A stretch of DNA of 64,000 nucleotides from Prolixibacteraceae bacterium (GTDB lineage Bacteria > Bacteroidota > Bacteroidia > Bacteroidales > Prolixibacteraceae). Under the pieces are notes generated by a model. The model ran no database searches and had not been told where the DNA came from. It saw only the letters and a list, made by a program, of their open reading frames with translations. Positions 36,377 to 45,791 of the stretch are shown here, piece after piece. The first letter of the stretch is position 1. Each line of letters opens with the position of its first letter. Made by a program: the position numbers and the translations under genes. The DNA lies in the NCBI GenBank assembly GCA_028683385.1, contig JAQUIJ010000005.1:1-64000 (forward strand). The letters run 5' to 3'.

Positions 36377-37282
36377 TCAAACATTGGTTTCGTTGCGGAA
36401 AAGTTTGGGTGTTTGATTAAAGTTCTTCTTGAAAAAGTTGATGAAGTGAGGCAATTCTTCAAACCCAAGCGAATAAGCAATTTCAGAAATATTCCAGTTT
36501 GTCTGTTTTAACAAGGCGCGGGCTTCCTGCGAAACGCGTTCGGCAATCAATTGCGAAGTGGTTTTCCCGGTTACTTCCTTCAGACTGCGGTTCAGGTGAT
36601 TGACATGGATGGAGAGTTGTGCTGCAAAATCGTTGGGCGTGCGCAGTTTCATGCGTTGCACGACCGACTCAATGGGGAACTGGCGTTCCAACAATTCGGC
36701 AAACAGTGAAGCAATACGCGCCGTTCCGTTTGATGGCGATATCCGGGTTGCTTCGGTTAACTGCATTTTCAATGCGGTATGAATCAGGTTAAAAACCAAG
36801 CCACGGAGTACATCGTATTTGTATAAATAGTCCGAAGCAATTTCATCAAACATTTTTTGATAGATCGCTTCGATTTCGACCAACTGGCTGTTGTCGAGCA
36901 AATAAACCAGGTTGCTGCCAGGCCTGTAAATCGGGTAATCTTTAATGGCGCCGTACTGGCTGAAAAATTCCTCGGTGAAAATGCAAAATACACCTGATTG
37001 GTTGTCTTCGAGCGGTTCCCAGTTGTACGGAATCATTGGATTCGAGAACATCAGCGCATTGTGTTCGCTCAGCACTGTTTTGTCGGCGTAGTGAATTTTA
37101 TTTGCGCCTTTCAGAAGCGTAATTTTGTAGTAATCTTTCCGGCTGTAGGGAACAGGCTTGTTGGCACAACAGAACTCTTCGCGGTGAAATATGTTGAAGT
37201 GCCCGATCTCTTTTTTCAGGCTTTCCGGAATGCAATTAAACTGATTCTGGTAAAATTCTTCTAAGGTCTGCGCTTTTGTCAT
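36377..37282 (-). CDS. AraC-family transcriptional regulator
   Basis: A 301-residue regulator with an N-terminal sensing region and a C-terminal AraC HTH (about 190-295): LRTPNDFAAQLSIHVNHLNRS, NWNISEIAYSLGFEELPHFI and FFKKNFNQTPKLFR. I use the ATG at 37282; the TTG at 37297 is less likely. It is transcribed in the same direction as the redox genes, and likely controls the MFS and reductase genes downstream of it. Confidence 0.9.
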   Translation of the reverse strand: MTKAQTLEEFYQNQFNCIPESLKKEIGHFNIFHREEFCCANKPVPYSRKDYYKITLLKGANKIHYADKTVLSEHNALMFSNPMIPYNWEPLEDNQSGVFCIFTEEFFSQYGAIKDYPIYRPGSNLVYLLDNSQLVEIEAIYQKMFDEIASDYLYKYDVLRGLVFNLIHTALKMQLTEATRISPSNGTARIASLFAELLERQFPIESVVQRMKLRTPNDFAAQLSIHVNHLNRSLKEVTGKTTSQLIAERVSQEARALLKQTNWNISEIAYSLGFEELPHFINFFKKNFNQTPKLFRNETNV

Positions 37283-37351
37283 GCAGCAAAGTTGCAAAAA
37301 TCAAACGACAGATCAAAAAGACGAATAAAAATATTAGCTGTAATCTTCAAA

Positions 37352-37396
37352 AAGTAAAAACCCCGAAAACCATCACTGATTTTCGGGGTTTTTACT
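37352..37396 (-). terminator. Terminator after argS
   Basis: A perfect 17-bp stem (AAGTAAAAACCCCGAAA / TTTCGGGGTTTTTACTT) lies 32 bp past the argS stop, with T-rich DNA on both sides. Confidence 0.88.
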
Positions 37397-37427
37397 TCTG
37401 ACTTCTGGCTTCGGTCTTCTGACTTTT
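37397..37427. repeat. Short GACTTCTG-type repeat
   Basis: TGACTTCTGGCTTCGGTCTT and further units match the ends of the repeat at 24573-24735. Confidence 0.45.
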
Positions 37428-39221
37428 TTACATCCTTTCCGGAACATCAATGCCCAACAGTTTCATGCCGGTTTTGATGGTTTTGCCAACGTTTTCGGCA
37501 ATGACCAGCCGAAGGTTGCGGACATCTGCATTTTCTTCGATGATGATCGGGAATTCGTGGTAGAACTGGTTGAATTCTTTGACCAGCTCGTAAATGTAAT
37601 TGGCAATCAAAGCCGGGCTGTAATTGTCACCAGCTTCTTTCACCGCTACCGGAAATTGAGCAATAGCTTTGATCAATTCCAGTTCCTTTTTGCCAATCTG
37701 CAATTTGCTGTCAATGGTTTGATTAATCGCGATACCTCTGTCGGCTGCTTTGCGCAATACCGAACGGATTCGTGCATAAGTGTATTGAATGAACGGGCCA
37801 GTATTGCCATTAAAATCGATGGATTCTTCCGGATTGAAGAGCATGCTTTTCTTCGGATCAACTTTCAGGATGAAATATTTGAGTGCGCCCAAAGCAATCA
37901 TTTTATACGTTTCGGCGGCCTGTTCAGGAGTGTAACCTTCCAGTTTGCCCAGTTCTTCTGATGTTTTCCGCGAAACTTCAACCATTCCGGCAACCAAATC
38001 GTCGGCATCAACTACGGTTCCTTCGCGCGATTTCATTTTTCCCTGCGGAAGCTCAACCATTCCGTATGAAAAATGGTGCAGGCCTTTGCCAAACTCAAAT
38101 CCTAATTTGTCGAGTAAAATTGATAAAACCTGAAAATGATAATTTTGCTCGTTACCAACCACATACACCATTTTGTCGATGGGGTAGTCCTGAAAACGTT
38201 CTTTGGCTGTGCCAATATCCTGGGTCATGTAAACCGAAGTTCCATCGCTGCGGAGCAAAATCTTTTGATCTAAGCCTTCGGCGGTCAGGTCGGCCCAAAC
38301 CGACGAGTCTTCTTTTTGGTAGAAAACACCTTCGGCCAATCCTCTCAAAACTTCATCTTTCCCGCACAGATAGGTTTCCGACTCGTAATATATTTTGTCG
38401 AAGTCAACTCCCAATTCTTTGTAAGTCACATCGAATCCGGTATAAACCCATTGATTCATCATTTTCCAAAGCTCAATAGTTTCCGGGTCTTTGGCTTCCC
38501 ATTTTAGCAGCATTTCTCGTGCTCCTTGCATTGCCGGAGCATTTTGTTCGGCATCTTCTTTGGTTTGCCCGTGCTCAATAAGTGTAGCTATTTCTTTTTT
38601 GTATTCCTGATCAAATTTCACGTAGTAGTTGCCTACCAAATGGTCGCCTTTGATGCCCGTATTTTCCGGAGTTTCGCCATTGCCCCACATTTTCCAGGCA
38701 TACATCGACTTACAGATGTGGATTCCGCGGTCGTTTACGATGTTGGTTTTTACCACTTTATTGCCGTTCGCTTTCAGTATTTCGCTAAGCGAAAAACCAA
38801 GCAAATTGTTGCGGATGTGGCCTAAATGCAAAGGTTTATTGGTGTTTGGCGACGAATATTCGACCATAACCAGCTTCGACGAATCGGTTGGTTCGGTAAT
38901 TCCGTAGTTGGCTGTTGAACCAACCGAATTAAGCACCGAAACCCAATATTCCGATGCAATTACCAGATTCAGAAAGCCTTTAACAACATTGTATTTTTCA
39001 ACTTCAGTAACATTTTGCTGAAGATAATCGCCAATTTCGGCGGCTGTTAGCTCCGGAGATTTTTTCGACATCCGGACAAACGGAAATACCACCAGCGTGA
39101 TATCACCTTCAAACTCTTTCCGGGTATTTTGTAGCTGAATCAGGCTTGAATCTATTTGTTGCTGGTAGCATTTTTCAATGGCTTCAACAATCTGGTCACG
39201 TATAATCAGTTCGATCGACAT
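37428..39221 (-). CDS. argS: Arginyl-tRNA synthetase
   Basis: A 597-residue class I synthetase charging tRNA-Arg. The HIGH motif appears as SPNTNKPLHLGHIRNNLLG and the KMSKS-like loop as GKMKSREGTVVDADDL; the C-terminal anticodon-binding domain is present. Length and domain order are normal. The minus-strand TATCTTTG box at 39247-39254 is a likely promoter element. Confidence 0.97.
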   Translation of the reverse strand: MSIELIIRDQIVEAIEKCYQQQIDSSLIQLQNTRKEFEGDITLVVFPFVRMSKKSPELTAAEIGDYLQQNVTEVEKYNVVKGFLNLVIASEYWVSVLNSVGSTANYGITEPTDSSKLVMVEYSSPNTNKPLHLGHIRNNLLGFSLSEILKANGNKVVKTNIVNDRGIHICKSMYAWKMWGNGETPENTGIKGDHLVGNYYVKFDQEYKKEIATLIEHGQTKEDAEQNAPAMQGAREMLLKWEAKDPETIELWKMMNQWVYTGFDVTYKELGVDFDKIYYESETYLCGKDEVLRGLAEGVFYQKEDSSVWADLTAEGLDQKILLRSDGTSVYMTQDIGTAKERFQDYPIDKMVYVVGNEQNYHFQVLSILLDKLGFEFGKGLHHFSYGMVELPQGKMKSREGTVVDADDLVAGMVEVSRKTSEELGKLEGYTPEQAAETYKMIALGALKYFILKVDPKKSMLFNPEESIDFNGNTGPFIQYTYARIRSVLRKAADRGIAINQTIDSKLQIGKKELELIKAIAQFPVAVKEAGDNYSPALIANYIYELVKEFNQFYHEFPIIIEENADVRNLRLVIAENVGKTIKTGMKLLGIDVPERM

Positions 39222-39246
39222 TTTTTGTACTTTGAAATTTGAGCGA

Positions 39247-39254
39247 CAAAGATA
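39247..39254 (-). promoter_or_regulatory. Candidate -7 box for argS
   Basis: TATCTTTG on the minus strand matches TAnnTTTG and lies 26 bp upstream of the argS ATG. A -33 TTTG at the correct distance is not evident. Confidence 0.4.
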
Positions 39255-39321
39255 TTTATTTTCTCTGGTTTTGATTTCTGAATGTAAAATTCAGACTTTA
39301 TAAATGAGTTCTGGTTAACAG

Positions 39322-39356
39322 AAAAGCCCCATCTAAAGAAATTAGACAGGGCTTTC
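39322..39356 (-). terminator. Terminator after OmpA paralogue 1
   Basis: The imperfect stem GAAAAGCCCCATCTAA / TTAGACAGGGCTTTC lies 25 bp past the gene's stop and has A-rich flank on the plus side. Confidence 0.65.
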
Positions 39357-39380
39357 GAATTATTTTAAACAATAGTTTTG

Positions 39381-40736
39381 CTATTTCATTTTGAAAATTT
39401 CGAATTCAACCCGACGGTTTTGCAAACGACCTTCTTCGGTATTATTGCTAGCAATTGGTTTTGCTTTGCCTAATGCTTTTTGATGAATAATCCGATCGGC
39501 TGAAATTCCTTTCGAAATCAAGTATTTAATTACTGAATCAATGCGGTCTTGTGATAATTTGATGTTGTAATTGTCAGATCCCTGACTATCGGTGTAACCA
39601 TACATATTCACATTAAAACCTTTGTCTGAATTCAATGTTTTGATCAGTTTTTCCAGAACACCTTTTGAATAATCGGTCAAATAGCTCTTGTCAGATACAA
39701 AATGTACCGGAGTTATTTTGACGTTTTGCATGATCACCTGTTCAGGAGTTAGTTCCTTTTTTGTTTCTACTTCTTTTGCCGGGCAACCATTATTATCTTT
39801 TTGCCCTGCAACTGTTGGACATTTGTCAAGGTAATCAGGAACACCATCTCCATCAGAATCTACAGGACATCCTTTTTCGTCAACTTTTACACCTTTGGGG
39901 GAGTCCGGACATTTGTCCATATTGTCAGCGATACCGTCGCCATCCGAATCTAGCGGACATCCTTTTGCATCAACTTTTACGCCTTTAGGAGTGTCGGGGC
40001 ATTTGTCGTTTTTATCAGCAACTCCATCACCATCAGCATCCGGGCAACCTTTTAGTGAAGTTAATCCGGCAACTGTAGGACAATCGTCGAGGTAATCAGC
40101 AACTCCGTCACCATCCGAATCTATTGGGCAGCCATTCACATCAACTGCAACGCCTGCCGGGGTATCTGGACATTTATCTTTCTTATCTGAAACTCCATCC
40201 ATATCAGCATCCGGTGTTTTCCCGAAGTCGAACTCCATACCAACTGTCGCTTTCCAGAAATTATCTGTATTGCTTACACCGGCTGTGGTCGTTTTAATTC
40301 CATTAATATAACCAGCTTCAAGGTAAAAAGCTGTAGCTGTACCTACATAGTATTTTCCACCAATACCTAAGTCGAAATTTAATCCTGATTCTGAATTGTC
40401 AGCCATAAAACCCGGTCCGGCAAAAATATAGGGACGAAAGCTATTGCTTTCACCAGAAAGCTTTAGCCGAAGGTTAATGAATGCAGTTGCCATGTCAAGG
40501 TCGCTTGAAAGTTTGGAGTTAAACATGCCAAGATCACCTTTAAGCATCAAATCAAATCGGGTACTGACATATCTACTTAAATACAGTTCGGGATTAAGCC
40601 CTACTCCTGATTTGTTAGTTGTTCCATATGCACCTGCTCCTATTCCAATGCCCCATTTCTTGTCGGCGGTCTGAGCCTGAGATAGGGTAGTAAAAGCAAA
40701 AAATAATGAAAGTAAAAGTACTTTTTTCATGTTCAT
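39381..40736 (-). CDS. OmpA-family protein with TSP3 calcium repeats, paralogue 1
   Basis: A 451-residue outer-membrane protein. After a signal peptide (cleavage near LSQAQ) a beta-barrel-like N-terminal half (about 25-175) is followed by five Asp-rich thrombospondin type-3 repeats (about 178-320; for example DSDGDGVADYLDDCP and DADGDGVADKNDKCP) and a C-terminal OmpA domain (about 335-450; YGYTDSQGSDNYNIKLSQDRI), which binds peptidoglycan. It is a tandem paralogue of the gene at 40874-42196. Both TTG- or ATG-initiated starts at 40736 and 40730 are possible; the second begins MKKVLLL. Confidence 0.92.
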   Translation of the reverse strand: MNMKKVLLLSLFFAFTTLSQAQTADKKWGIGIGAGAYGTTNKSGVGLNPELYLSRYVSTRFDLMLKGDLGMFNSKLSSDLDMATAFINLRLKLSGESNSFRPYIFAGPGFMADNSESGLNFDLGIGGKYYVGTATAFYLEAGYINGIKTTTAGVSNTDNFWKATVGMEFDFGKTPDADMDGVSDKKDKCPDTPAGVAVDVNGCPIDSDGDGVADYLDDCPTVAGLTSLKGCPDADGDGVADKNDKCPDTPKGVKVDAKGCPLDSDGDGIADNMDKCPDSPKGVKVDEKGCPVDSDGDGVPDYLDKCPTVAGQKDNNGCPAKEVETKKELTPEQVIMQNVKITPVHFVSDKSYLTDYSKGVLEKLIKTLNSDKGFNVNMYGYTDSQGSDNYNIKLSQDRIDSVIKYLISKGISADRIIHQKALGKAKPIASNNTEEGRLQNRRVEFEIFKMK

Positions 40737-40821
40737 TTGTTTTGGTGAATATTCGGTTTTTTGAGACTTTTTGGTTTCTAAAGATAAAAACTATTAAACA
40801 GTTATATTACAAATGTACATA

Positions 40822-40855
40822 AAAAAATCCTTATCAGTTCTGATAAGGATTTTTT
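40822..40855 (-). terminator. Terminator between OmpA paralogues
   Basis: A perfect 16-bp stem (AAAAAATCCTTATCAG / CTGATAAGGATTTTTT) with a 2-nt loop follows paralogue 2, so the two genes are separate transcription units. Confidence 0.88.
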
Positions 40856-40873
40856 CTTAAAATCAAGCGTTCT

Positions 40874-42196
40874 TTATTTTTTAGTTACTTCAAATTCAAC
40901 TCTGCGGTTCAATGCACGTCCTTCCGGAGTATCATTTGTTGCAGCTGGATTAGCTTCTCCAAAACCTTTCTGTAATTCAATACGATTCTTTTTAAGTTTA
41001 TTTTTACTAGAAAGAATTGATTTAACAACAGCACTTACACGGCTTTTTGAAAGATTCATATTGTAAGCGTCAGCTCCAAGAGCATCTGCATAACCTGTAA
41101 CTTTTACATTGTAGTTGTCGTTTTCTTGCAATAAACTTACAAGTTTGTCAACCTTTGCTTTTTCCTGAGCACTAAAAGTTGCTTTGTTTGAATCGAAATA
41201 AACAGGTTCAACTTTCATTTTTTCAGCTTCAATTTCTTCAGCAGTCTTTTCTTTTGGACAACCATCGTTGTCTTTTACTCCTGGCACTGTTGGACATTTA
41301 TCCATATAATCTGGAACGCCATCACCGTCTGAGTCGATTGGACATCCTTTTGCATCAACTTTCGCTCCTTTAGGTGTATCCGGACATTTGTCATCTTTAT
41401 CGGCAACGCCATCACCATCGGTGTCAGGACATCCTTTTAAGCTAACTAATCCAGCAACATCAGGACATGCATCATCTTTATCGGCAACGCCGTCTTTGTC
41501 AGAATCAGGACAGCCTTTCAGCGAAGTTAATCCGGCAACTGTCGGACAATCGTCAATATAATCAGCAACGCCATCACCATCGGTATCAATTGGGCAGCCA
41601 TTGGCATCAACAGCAACACCAGCCGGAGTATTTGGGCACTTATCCTTATTGTCCGAAACACCATCCATGTCAGAATCCGGAGTTTTTCCGAAGTCAAATT
41701 CTACTCCAACAGTAGCTTTCCAAAAGTTGTCTCTGGTTTTTTTACTAGCTACAGTGGTTTCTATTCCGTTCACATAACCAATCTCCATATATAATGCAGT
41801 CGCAGGAGTTACGTAATATTTATCACCGGCACCAATGTTAAAATTTAATCCCGATTCTCCGTTGTCGGCTAATATACCAGGTCCTGCAAATAAATATGGA
41901 CGGAATTTTTTGTCTTCGTTGTTTAATTTTAACCTCAGATCAAGAAATCCATTTGCCATGTCCAAATCGTTTGTTAATTTGGAATTAAATAATCCAAGGT
42001 CACCTCTAAGCATCAAGTCGAGGCGTGGGCTAAGATACCGGCTTAAATACAGTTCTGGCATGAAACCAACGCCCGATTTATTGAGAGTGCCATACGCTCC
42101 AACTCCAGCGCCAATTCCCCATTTTTTATCGACCGTCTGAGCATTTGTTATAGCTACAAATGCTATTAGCAATGATAGTAGTAGAGTTTTTTTCAT
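40874..42196 (-). CDS. OmpA-family protein with TSP3 calcium repeats, paralogue 2
   Basis: A 440-residue homologue of the gene at 39381-40736 with the same order: signal peptide, barrel-like half with the shared GVGAYGTLNKSGVGF segment, five TSP3 repeats (DSDMDG, DTDGDG, DSDKDG, DTDGDG, DSDGDG) and an OmpA domain (VTGYADALGADAYNMNLSKSR). The order and spacing of repeats differ from paralogue 1, indicating repeat exchange after duplication. Probable structural link between outer membrane and peptidoglycan. Confidence 0.92.
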   Translation of the reverse strand: MKKTLLLSLLIAFVAITNAQTVDKKWGIGAGVGAYGTLNKSGVGFMPELYLSRYLSPRLDLMLRGDLGLFNSKLTNDLDMANGFLDLRLKLNNEDKKFRPYLFAGPGILADNGESGLNFNIGAGDKYYVTPATALYMEIGYVNGIETTVASKKTRDNFWKATVGVEFDFGKTPDSDMDGVSDNKDKCPNTPAGVAVDANGCPIDTDGDGVADYIDDCPTVAGLTSLKGCPDSDKDGVADKDDACPDVAGLVSLKGCPDTDGDGVADKDDKCPDTPKGAKVDAKGCPIDSDGDGVPDYMDKCPTVPGVKDNDGCPKEKTAEEIEAEKMKVEPVYFDSNKATFSAQEKAKVDKLVSLLQENDNYNVKVTGYADALGADAYNMNLSKSRVSAVVKSILSSKNKLKKNRIELQKGFGEANPAATNDTPEGRALNRRVEFEVTKK

Positions 42197-42357
42197 GATT
42201 AATGATTTTTTGTTTTTAAATTATATTTGAAAAATTCTGTTTTTTATTCGATATAAAACAAAAAAAATATACTATTGTTGAATAACGTTCTTGATTATAA
42301 TATAAAAGTAATACATCGGATTCGATTTATAACAATATCATTTCAAAAAGTTAGGTT

Positions 42358-42897
42358 TTGTACGCAATAATTGATATAGAAACAACAGGACAGTCTGCTA
42401 CCAAAGGAAAAATCACGGAGATTGCTATTTATATACATAACGGATTTAAAATAACAGATTCATTTTCAACTTTGATTAATCCGGAATGTTATATTCCGGG
42501 ATTTATCACCAGCCTCACTGGTATTGATAATGAAATGGTCAGGGATGCCCCTAAGTTTTATGAAGTTGCCAAGAAAATCGTTGAAATGACTCAGGAAAAG
42601 ATTTTTGTAGCTCACAATGTGAGTTTCGACTATAAATTTATTCAGGAAGAGTTTAAACGTTTGGGATACGATTATCAACGAAAGACCATGTGTACAGTTC
42701 GTATGGGACGTAAATTTATACCCGGACATAAGTCGTATTCACTCGGGAAAATATGCGACGAATTGGGTATTTCAATACATGGAAGGCACCGTGCTGCTGG
42801 AGATGCGTTGGCGACTACGAAACTCCTTGAGATTATACTTGAAAGGAAGGCTCAAAAGGAAAATAAACAGCCTCCCGGTCAATTGAGGTTATTCTAA
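42358..42897 (+). CDS. 3'-5' exonuclease, DnaQ/PolC-epsilon type
   Basis: A 179-residue DEDDh exonuclease with YAIIDIETTG (DxE), FVAHNVSFDYKFI (second Asp) and the C-terminal HRAAGDALATTKLL. A TTG at 42358 must be the start: an in-frame TAG lies two codons upstream, and the first Asp of the catalytic DxE is residue 6. It could be a free-standing proofreading or nucleic-acid processing enzyme, not necessarily the polymerase III subunit. Confidence 0.9.
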   Translation: MYAIIDIETTGQSATKGKITEIAIYIHNGFKITDSFSTLINPECYIPGFITSLTGIDNEMVRDAPKFYEVAKKIVEMTQEKIFVAHNVSFDYKFIQEEFKRLGYDYQRKTMCTVRMGRKFIPGHKSYSLGKICDELGISIHGRHRAAGDALATTKLLEIILERKAQKENKQPPGQLRLF

Positions 42898-42936
42898 AAA
42901 CAAAGAAACCGCATTGAACATGCGGTTTCTTTGTTT
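42898..42936. terminator. Bidirectional terminator
   Basis: A perfect 17-bp stem (AAACAAAGAAACCGCAT / ATGCGGTTTCTTTGTTT) between converging genes; both sides are T- or A-rich. Confidence 0.9.
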
Positions 42937-43346
42937 TATTCTTCAGATTTTATGTCTTCCGTTTTTTCTTCTTCAGGCTCTATCAGGAGGTTCTTATCGC
43001 TTAGTAGCTGATACCATTGTATAATCTTTTTCATGTCAGAAACATAAACCCGATCTTTGTCATATTCTGGTAGTACTTCTCCAAAAAATGCTTTTATCTC
43101 ATTAGCTGATGCTTTTGGTGAAATCATTTTTTCACTCTTCTGAATCCGCAGAAACAATTCTGTCAGCAAAATCTCTCCCGTTTCAGTAAAGATAGAAATG
43201 TCAGAAAGAGTGCTGATTTTGGACGTTGAATAAGCCGGAATTCGTTTGCCGGTTAGTAGCGATTCAACAATAATACTGTTTTTTGTTTCGGTCACCAATT
43301 TAAATAATCCGGGTTGACCACTGATCGATAATATTCCTTTTAACAT
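42936..43346 (-). CDS. DUF5606 domain protein
   Basis: A 136-residue protein matching DUF5606, a Bacteroidota family: MLKGILSISGQPGLFKLVTE, GKRIPAYSTSKISTLSDISI and SEKMISPKASANEIKAFFGE. The C-terminal tail is acidic. Function is unknown. It lies downstream of the TonB receptor start but is convergent with the exonuclease gene. Confidence 0.85.
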   Translation of the reverse strand: MLKGILSISGQPGLFKLVTETKNSIIVESLLTGKRIPAYSTSKISTLSDISIFTETGEILLTELFLRIQKSEKMISPKASANEIKAFFGEVLPEYDKDRVYVSDMKKIIQWYQLLSDKNLLIEPEEEKTEDIKSEE

Positions 43347-43401
43347 ACGTTTTTAAGTTTTTTCAGTGTGCGAAGTTAATATTTTCCCGGAAGAAAAAAC
43401 A

Positions 43402-43422
43402 ACTCCCGGATTTCCCGGGAGT
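43402..43422 (-). terminator. Terminator after the TonB-dependent receptor
   Basis: ACTCCCGG / CCGGGAGT forms a short GC-rich hairpin directly before the receptor stop, followed on the minus strand by a T-rich run. Confidence 0.7.
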
Positions 43423-43428
43423 CAGTTT

Positions 43429-45459
43429 TTATTTAAAGTTGATTTGATGACTGATGCCGAAACTTATCCATCGTCCAGGCTGCTCAATAGTTCCTAAATC
43501 GTAATAATTGGTATCGAAAAGGTTCGATGCCATGGCATATATTTCGGTGGATGGAGTTTTCCACATGACGCGCAGGTTGACCAACCAGAATGGCTCGTAG
43601 GACTCGGCCTGGGTTCGCATACCATTTCGATCCTGATAGCTGAAACGCCAGGAACCTTTTAAATTGCTCCAGATTTTATGGTTGATCTCGATATCAAGCT
43701 TATGTTTCAGGTTGTCGAGCACATAGTTTGAGAAATAGTTGTTTTCTCCTTTATCTAATTTGCTGTACGAATAATTAAGTCCCAATTTGGTTATGAAAAT
43801 ACTTTCCTTCCAGATTTTTTCAGGAAAGAAATTTCCGCTAAGTTCAAATCCGGTGGAGTTAATCCGGGTCAGATTTTTTGTTTGCCATTTGTCCGCTTCG
43901 TTTTCGCGAACCCAGTCAATCAGATCCTTTCCTCTTCTGTGATAGACATCAACATGTCCGGAAAAACCTATAGAAGTGAGTTTTATTCCACCCTCATAAG
44001 TTACTGATTTTTCTGGTTTAAGATCGGGATTGCCAATATTGGTTGGTCCATTGTAGAATAGATCAGTAAACGTAGGCATTCGAAGCGTTGAATTTGCCGA
44101 TCCGTATATTTTGAAATGATTGGTCAATGAATAGGAAGCATCGATTCCAGGATAAATGTTCCAGCCAAAACCGAGATCCGAAATCCAGTTTGTCATTGCA
44201 CCGGCAGAAATGGAGAAATTCTCCAGATAAACGGAGTGTTCGGCAAAATAGGAGATGGTTGTCCGGGAATATGATTTGGTAAAAAACTGACCTGATTCTC
44301 CTGGAACTGCAATTGGAGTGGTCAATGGCTTACCCAAAACATTACTCCATACATTTTCGGTCCTGATTTCGGCTCCAAAAGCGGTTTTGCCAAATCGTGA
44401 ATTAAACCAGGCATTCAGATTACTTCCGAAAACATCAGTCAAGTGGTAATTGTGTCCCTTGTACCAACTTGCCGGATTGTCTTTGAACAATTCAAACCGA
44501 TCCTGATGACGACGCCAGTACACTGACGGAATGAGATGAATTTTTGTACCAGTTTCAAATTTTACCGAAGCAAAGGTTGTTTTGGTCGCCTCAAACTGAT
44601 TGGGGTAAGTAGCGGTGTAAAAACTGTTGGCACCAAATGCTTTGTCGGTATGTCCAATTTGAAAATCAAGCTTTCCGGGTTTGGTATCCAGCTTGGCTTG
44701 GTAAAAGGCATTCCATGTTTTAAAATCGGTGTTGTCGATGTACCCGTCGGAAGACATGCGGTTAAAAGCAATAAATTGATTCCAGTTGCTGGTACTGAGA
44801 TTTCCGGAAAGGTTAATGTCGGCCAGTTTGTGTTGACCAACAGATACATCTGCTTTTAAATTTGTTTTGCCCTCTGAATTGGTAATGATATTAATAACTC
44901 CTGAAAATGCATTGGGGCCAAAAACACGTGCTGCCGAGCCTTCAAGAATTTCAATACGCTGGATGTTTTTTAAACTGACCGGAAGGTCGAGGGCATGATG
45001 GCCTGTCTGAGGATCTGAAATGTTGACGCCATTTAAAAGGATAAGGGTTTGGTCGAACGAACCTCCCCTGACCGAGATATCGGCCTGAACTCCATGAACT
45101 CCGCGCTGTCGGACATCAACACTCAGCGCGTATTCAAGCAGTTCCTGAATACTTTGGACGGGAGCTGCCTCAATTTCTTCTCTTCCGATCACGGATACAA
45201 TCCGTGCCACCTGCGAGAAAGCAACAGGTGCTCTTTGGGCAGAAACCTCAACTTCGTCAAGGTTATACTCCATGCTCACTTTCGCACTGTCGGTTTGGGC
45301 TAAGGCAAATTCAGGTTCAGTAACAGTGGTGTAAACAGCCAGAAGTACACCAATACGCACAGGCTTTTTTATAGCACTGAACAATGAATACGCTTTTCCT
45401 CCCCAACGTTTGAATGTGAACATTTCAGCCCTGTTAACAGATCTGATTGTTCTTTTCAT
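43429..45459 (-). CDS. BtuB-like TonB-dependent receptor
   Basis: A 676-residue outer-membrane receptor. The N-terminus has an unusual polar lead (RAEMFTFKRWGGKAYSLFSAI) before a hydrophobic segment, a pattern shared by BtuB-type receptors of Bacteroidota. A TonB-box-like start and plug domain follow (VEVSAQRAPVAFSQVARIVS, SVRGGSFDQTLILLNGVNIS), then a 22-strand barrel ending in aromatic residues. Cobalamin or iron-complex uptake is likely; no cobalamin riboswitch is seen upstream. It is divergent from the ECF sigma gene. Confidence 0.88.
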   Translation of the reverse strand: MKRTIRSVNRAEMFTFKRWGGKAYSLFSAIKKPVRIGVLLAVYTTVTEPEFALAQTDSAKVSMEYNLDEVEVSAQRAPVAFSQVARIVSVIGREEIEAAPVQSIQELLEYALSVDVRQRGVHGVQADISVRGGSFDQTLILLNGVNISDPQTGHHALDLPVSLKNIQRIEILEGSAARVFGPNAFSGVINIITNSEGKTNLKADVSVGQHKLADINLSGNLSTSNWNQFIAFNRMSSDGYIDNTDFKTWNAFYQAKLDTKPGKLDFQIGHTDKAFGANSFYTATYPNQFEATKTTFASVKFETGTKIHLIPSVYWRRHQDRFELFKDNPASWYKGHNYHLTDVFGSNLNAWFNSRFGKTAFGAEIRTENVWSNVLGKPLTTPIAVPGESGQFFTKSYSRTTISYFAEHSVYLENFSISAGAMTNWISDLGFGWNIYPGIDASYSLTNHFKIYGSANSTLRMPTFTDLFYNGPTNIGNPDLKPEKSVTYEGGIKLTSIGFSGHVDVYHRRGKDLIDWVRENEADKWQTKNLTRINSTGFELSGNFFPEKIWKESIFITKLGLNYSYSKLDKGENNYFSNYVLDNLKHKLDIEINHKIWSNLKGSWRFSYQDRNGMRTQAESYEPFWLVNLRVMWKTPSTEIYAMASNLFDTNYYDLGTIEQPGRWISFGISHQINFK

Positions 45460-45791
45460 TTTAATAATTAGTGAAAAATTTGAGCCGGCTAAAGTAATAA
45501 TAATTTAGAATGTGAATCTGGTAGTTCTGGAACGCCTTTATAATATAAGGAAATAACTTGTCATTTCAAATTTGTTTCTGCGACGAAATGTTTGTTTAAT
45601 AACATGTTGTAATTTAAAAACAAAATTATGTAAACACTCGTAAAGAACAAAGTTGGTTGTTTAATTATACCGATATAAATATTCTTTATAAGCAATAAAA
45701 AATATCGAAGAATAAAAGACTTGAAAATCCTTTATTTGAAGTTTTGAATCTATATATTTGTCCTAACATTAACAATTAAAAAAAGAACGCC
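45460..45791. other. Divergent intergenic region between TonB receptor and sigma factor
   Basis: A 332-bp spacer with no ORF. It has a TATATTTG box at 45753-45760, suitable for the sigma-factor gene. I looked for a B12 riboswitch box (GCCACTG) on the receptor strand and saw none. Confidence 0.5.
45753..45760 (+). promoter_or_regulatory. Candidate -7 box for the ECF sigma gene
   Basis: TATATTTG, 31 bp before the ATG, matches the Bacteroidota consensus. The upstream TTTG at 45735-45738 is spaced only 14 bp, shorter than the usual 19-21. Confidence 0.4.

Noticed and set aside
39740-40215. DNA-level tandem repeat as a mobile or structural repeat
   Set aside because: It encodes the TSP3 calcium-binding repeats of the OmpA paralogue; the repetition is protein-level.
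42936-43346. Transcriptional link between DUF5606 and the exonuclease gene
   Set aside because: The two converge on a bidirectional terminator, so they are separate units.
45460-45791. Cobalamin riboswitch upstream of the BtuB-like receptor
   Set aside because: The GCCACTG B12-box and related core are not seen on the receptor strand, although the receptor family often has one.
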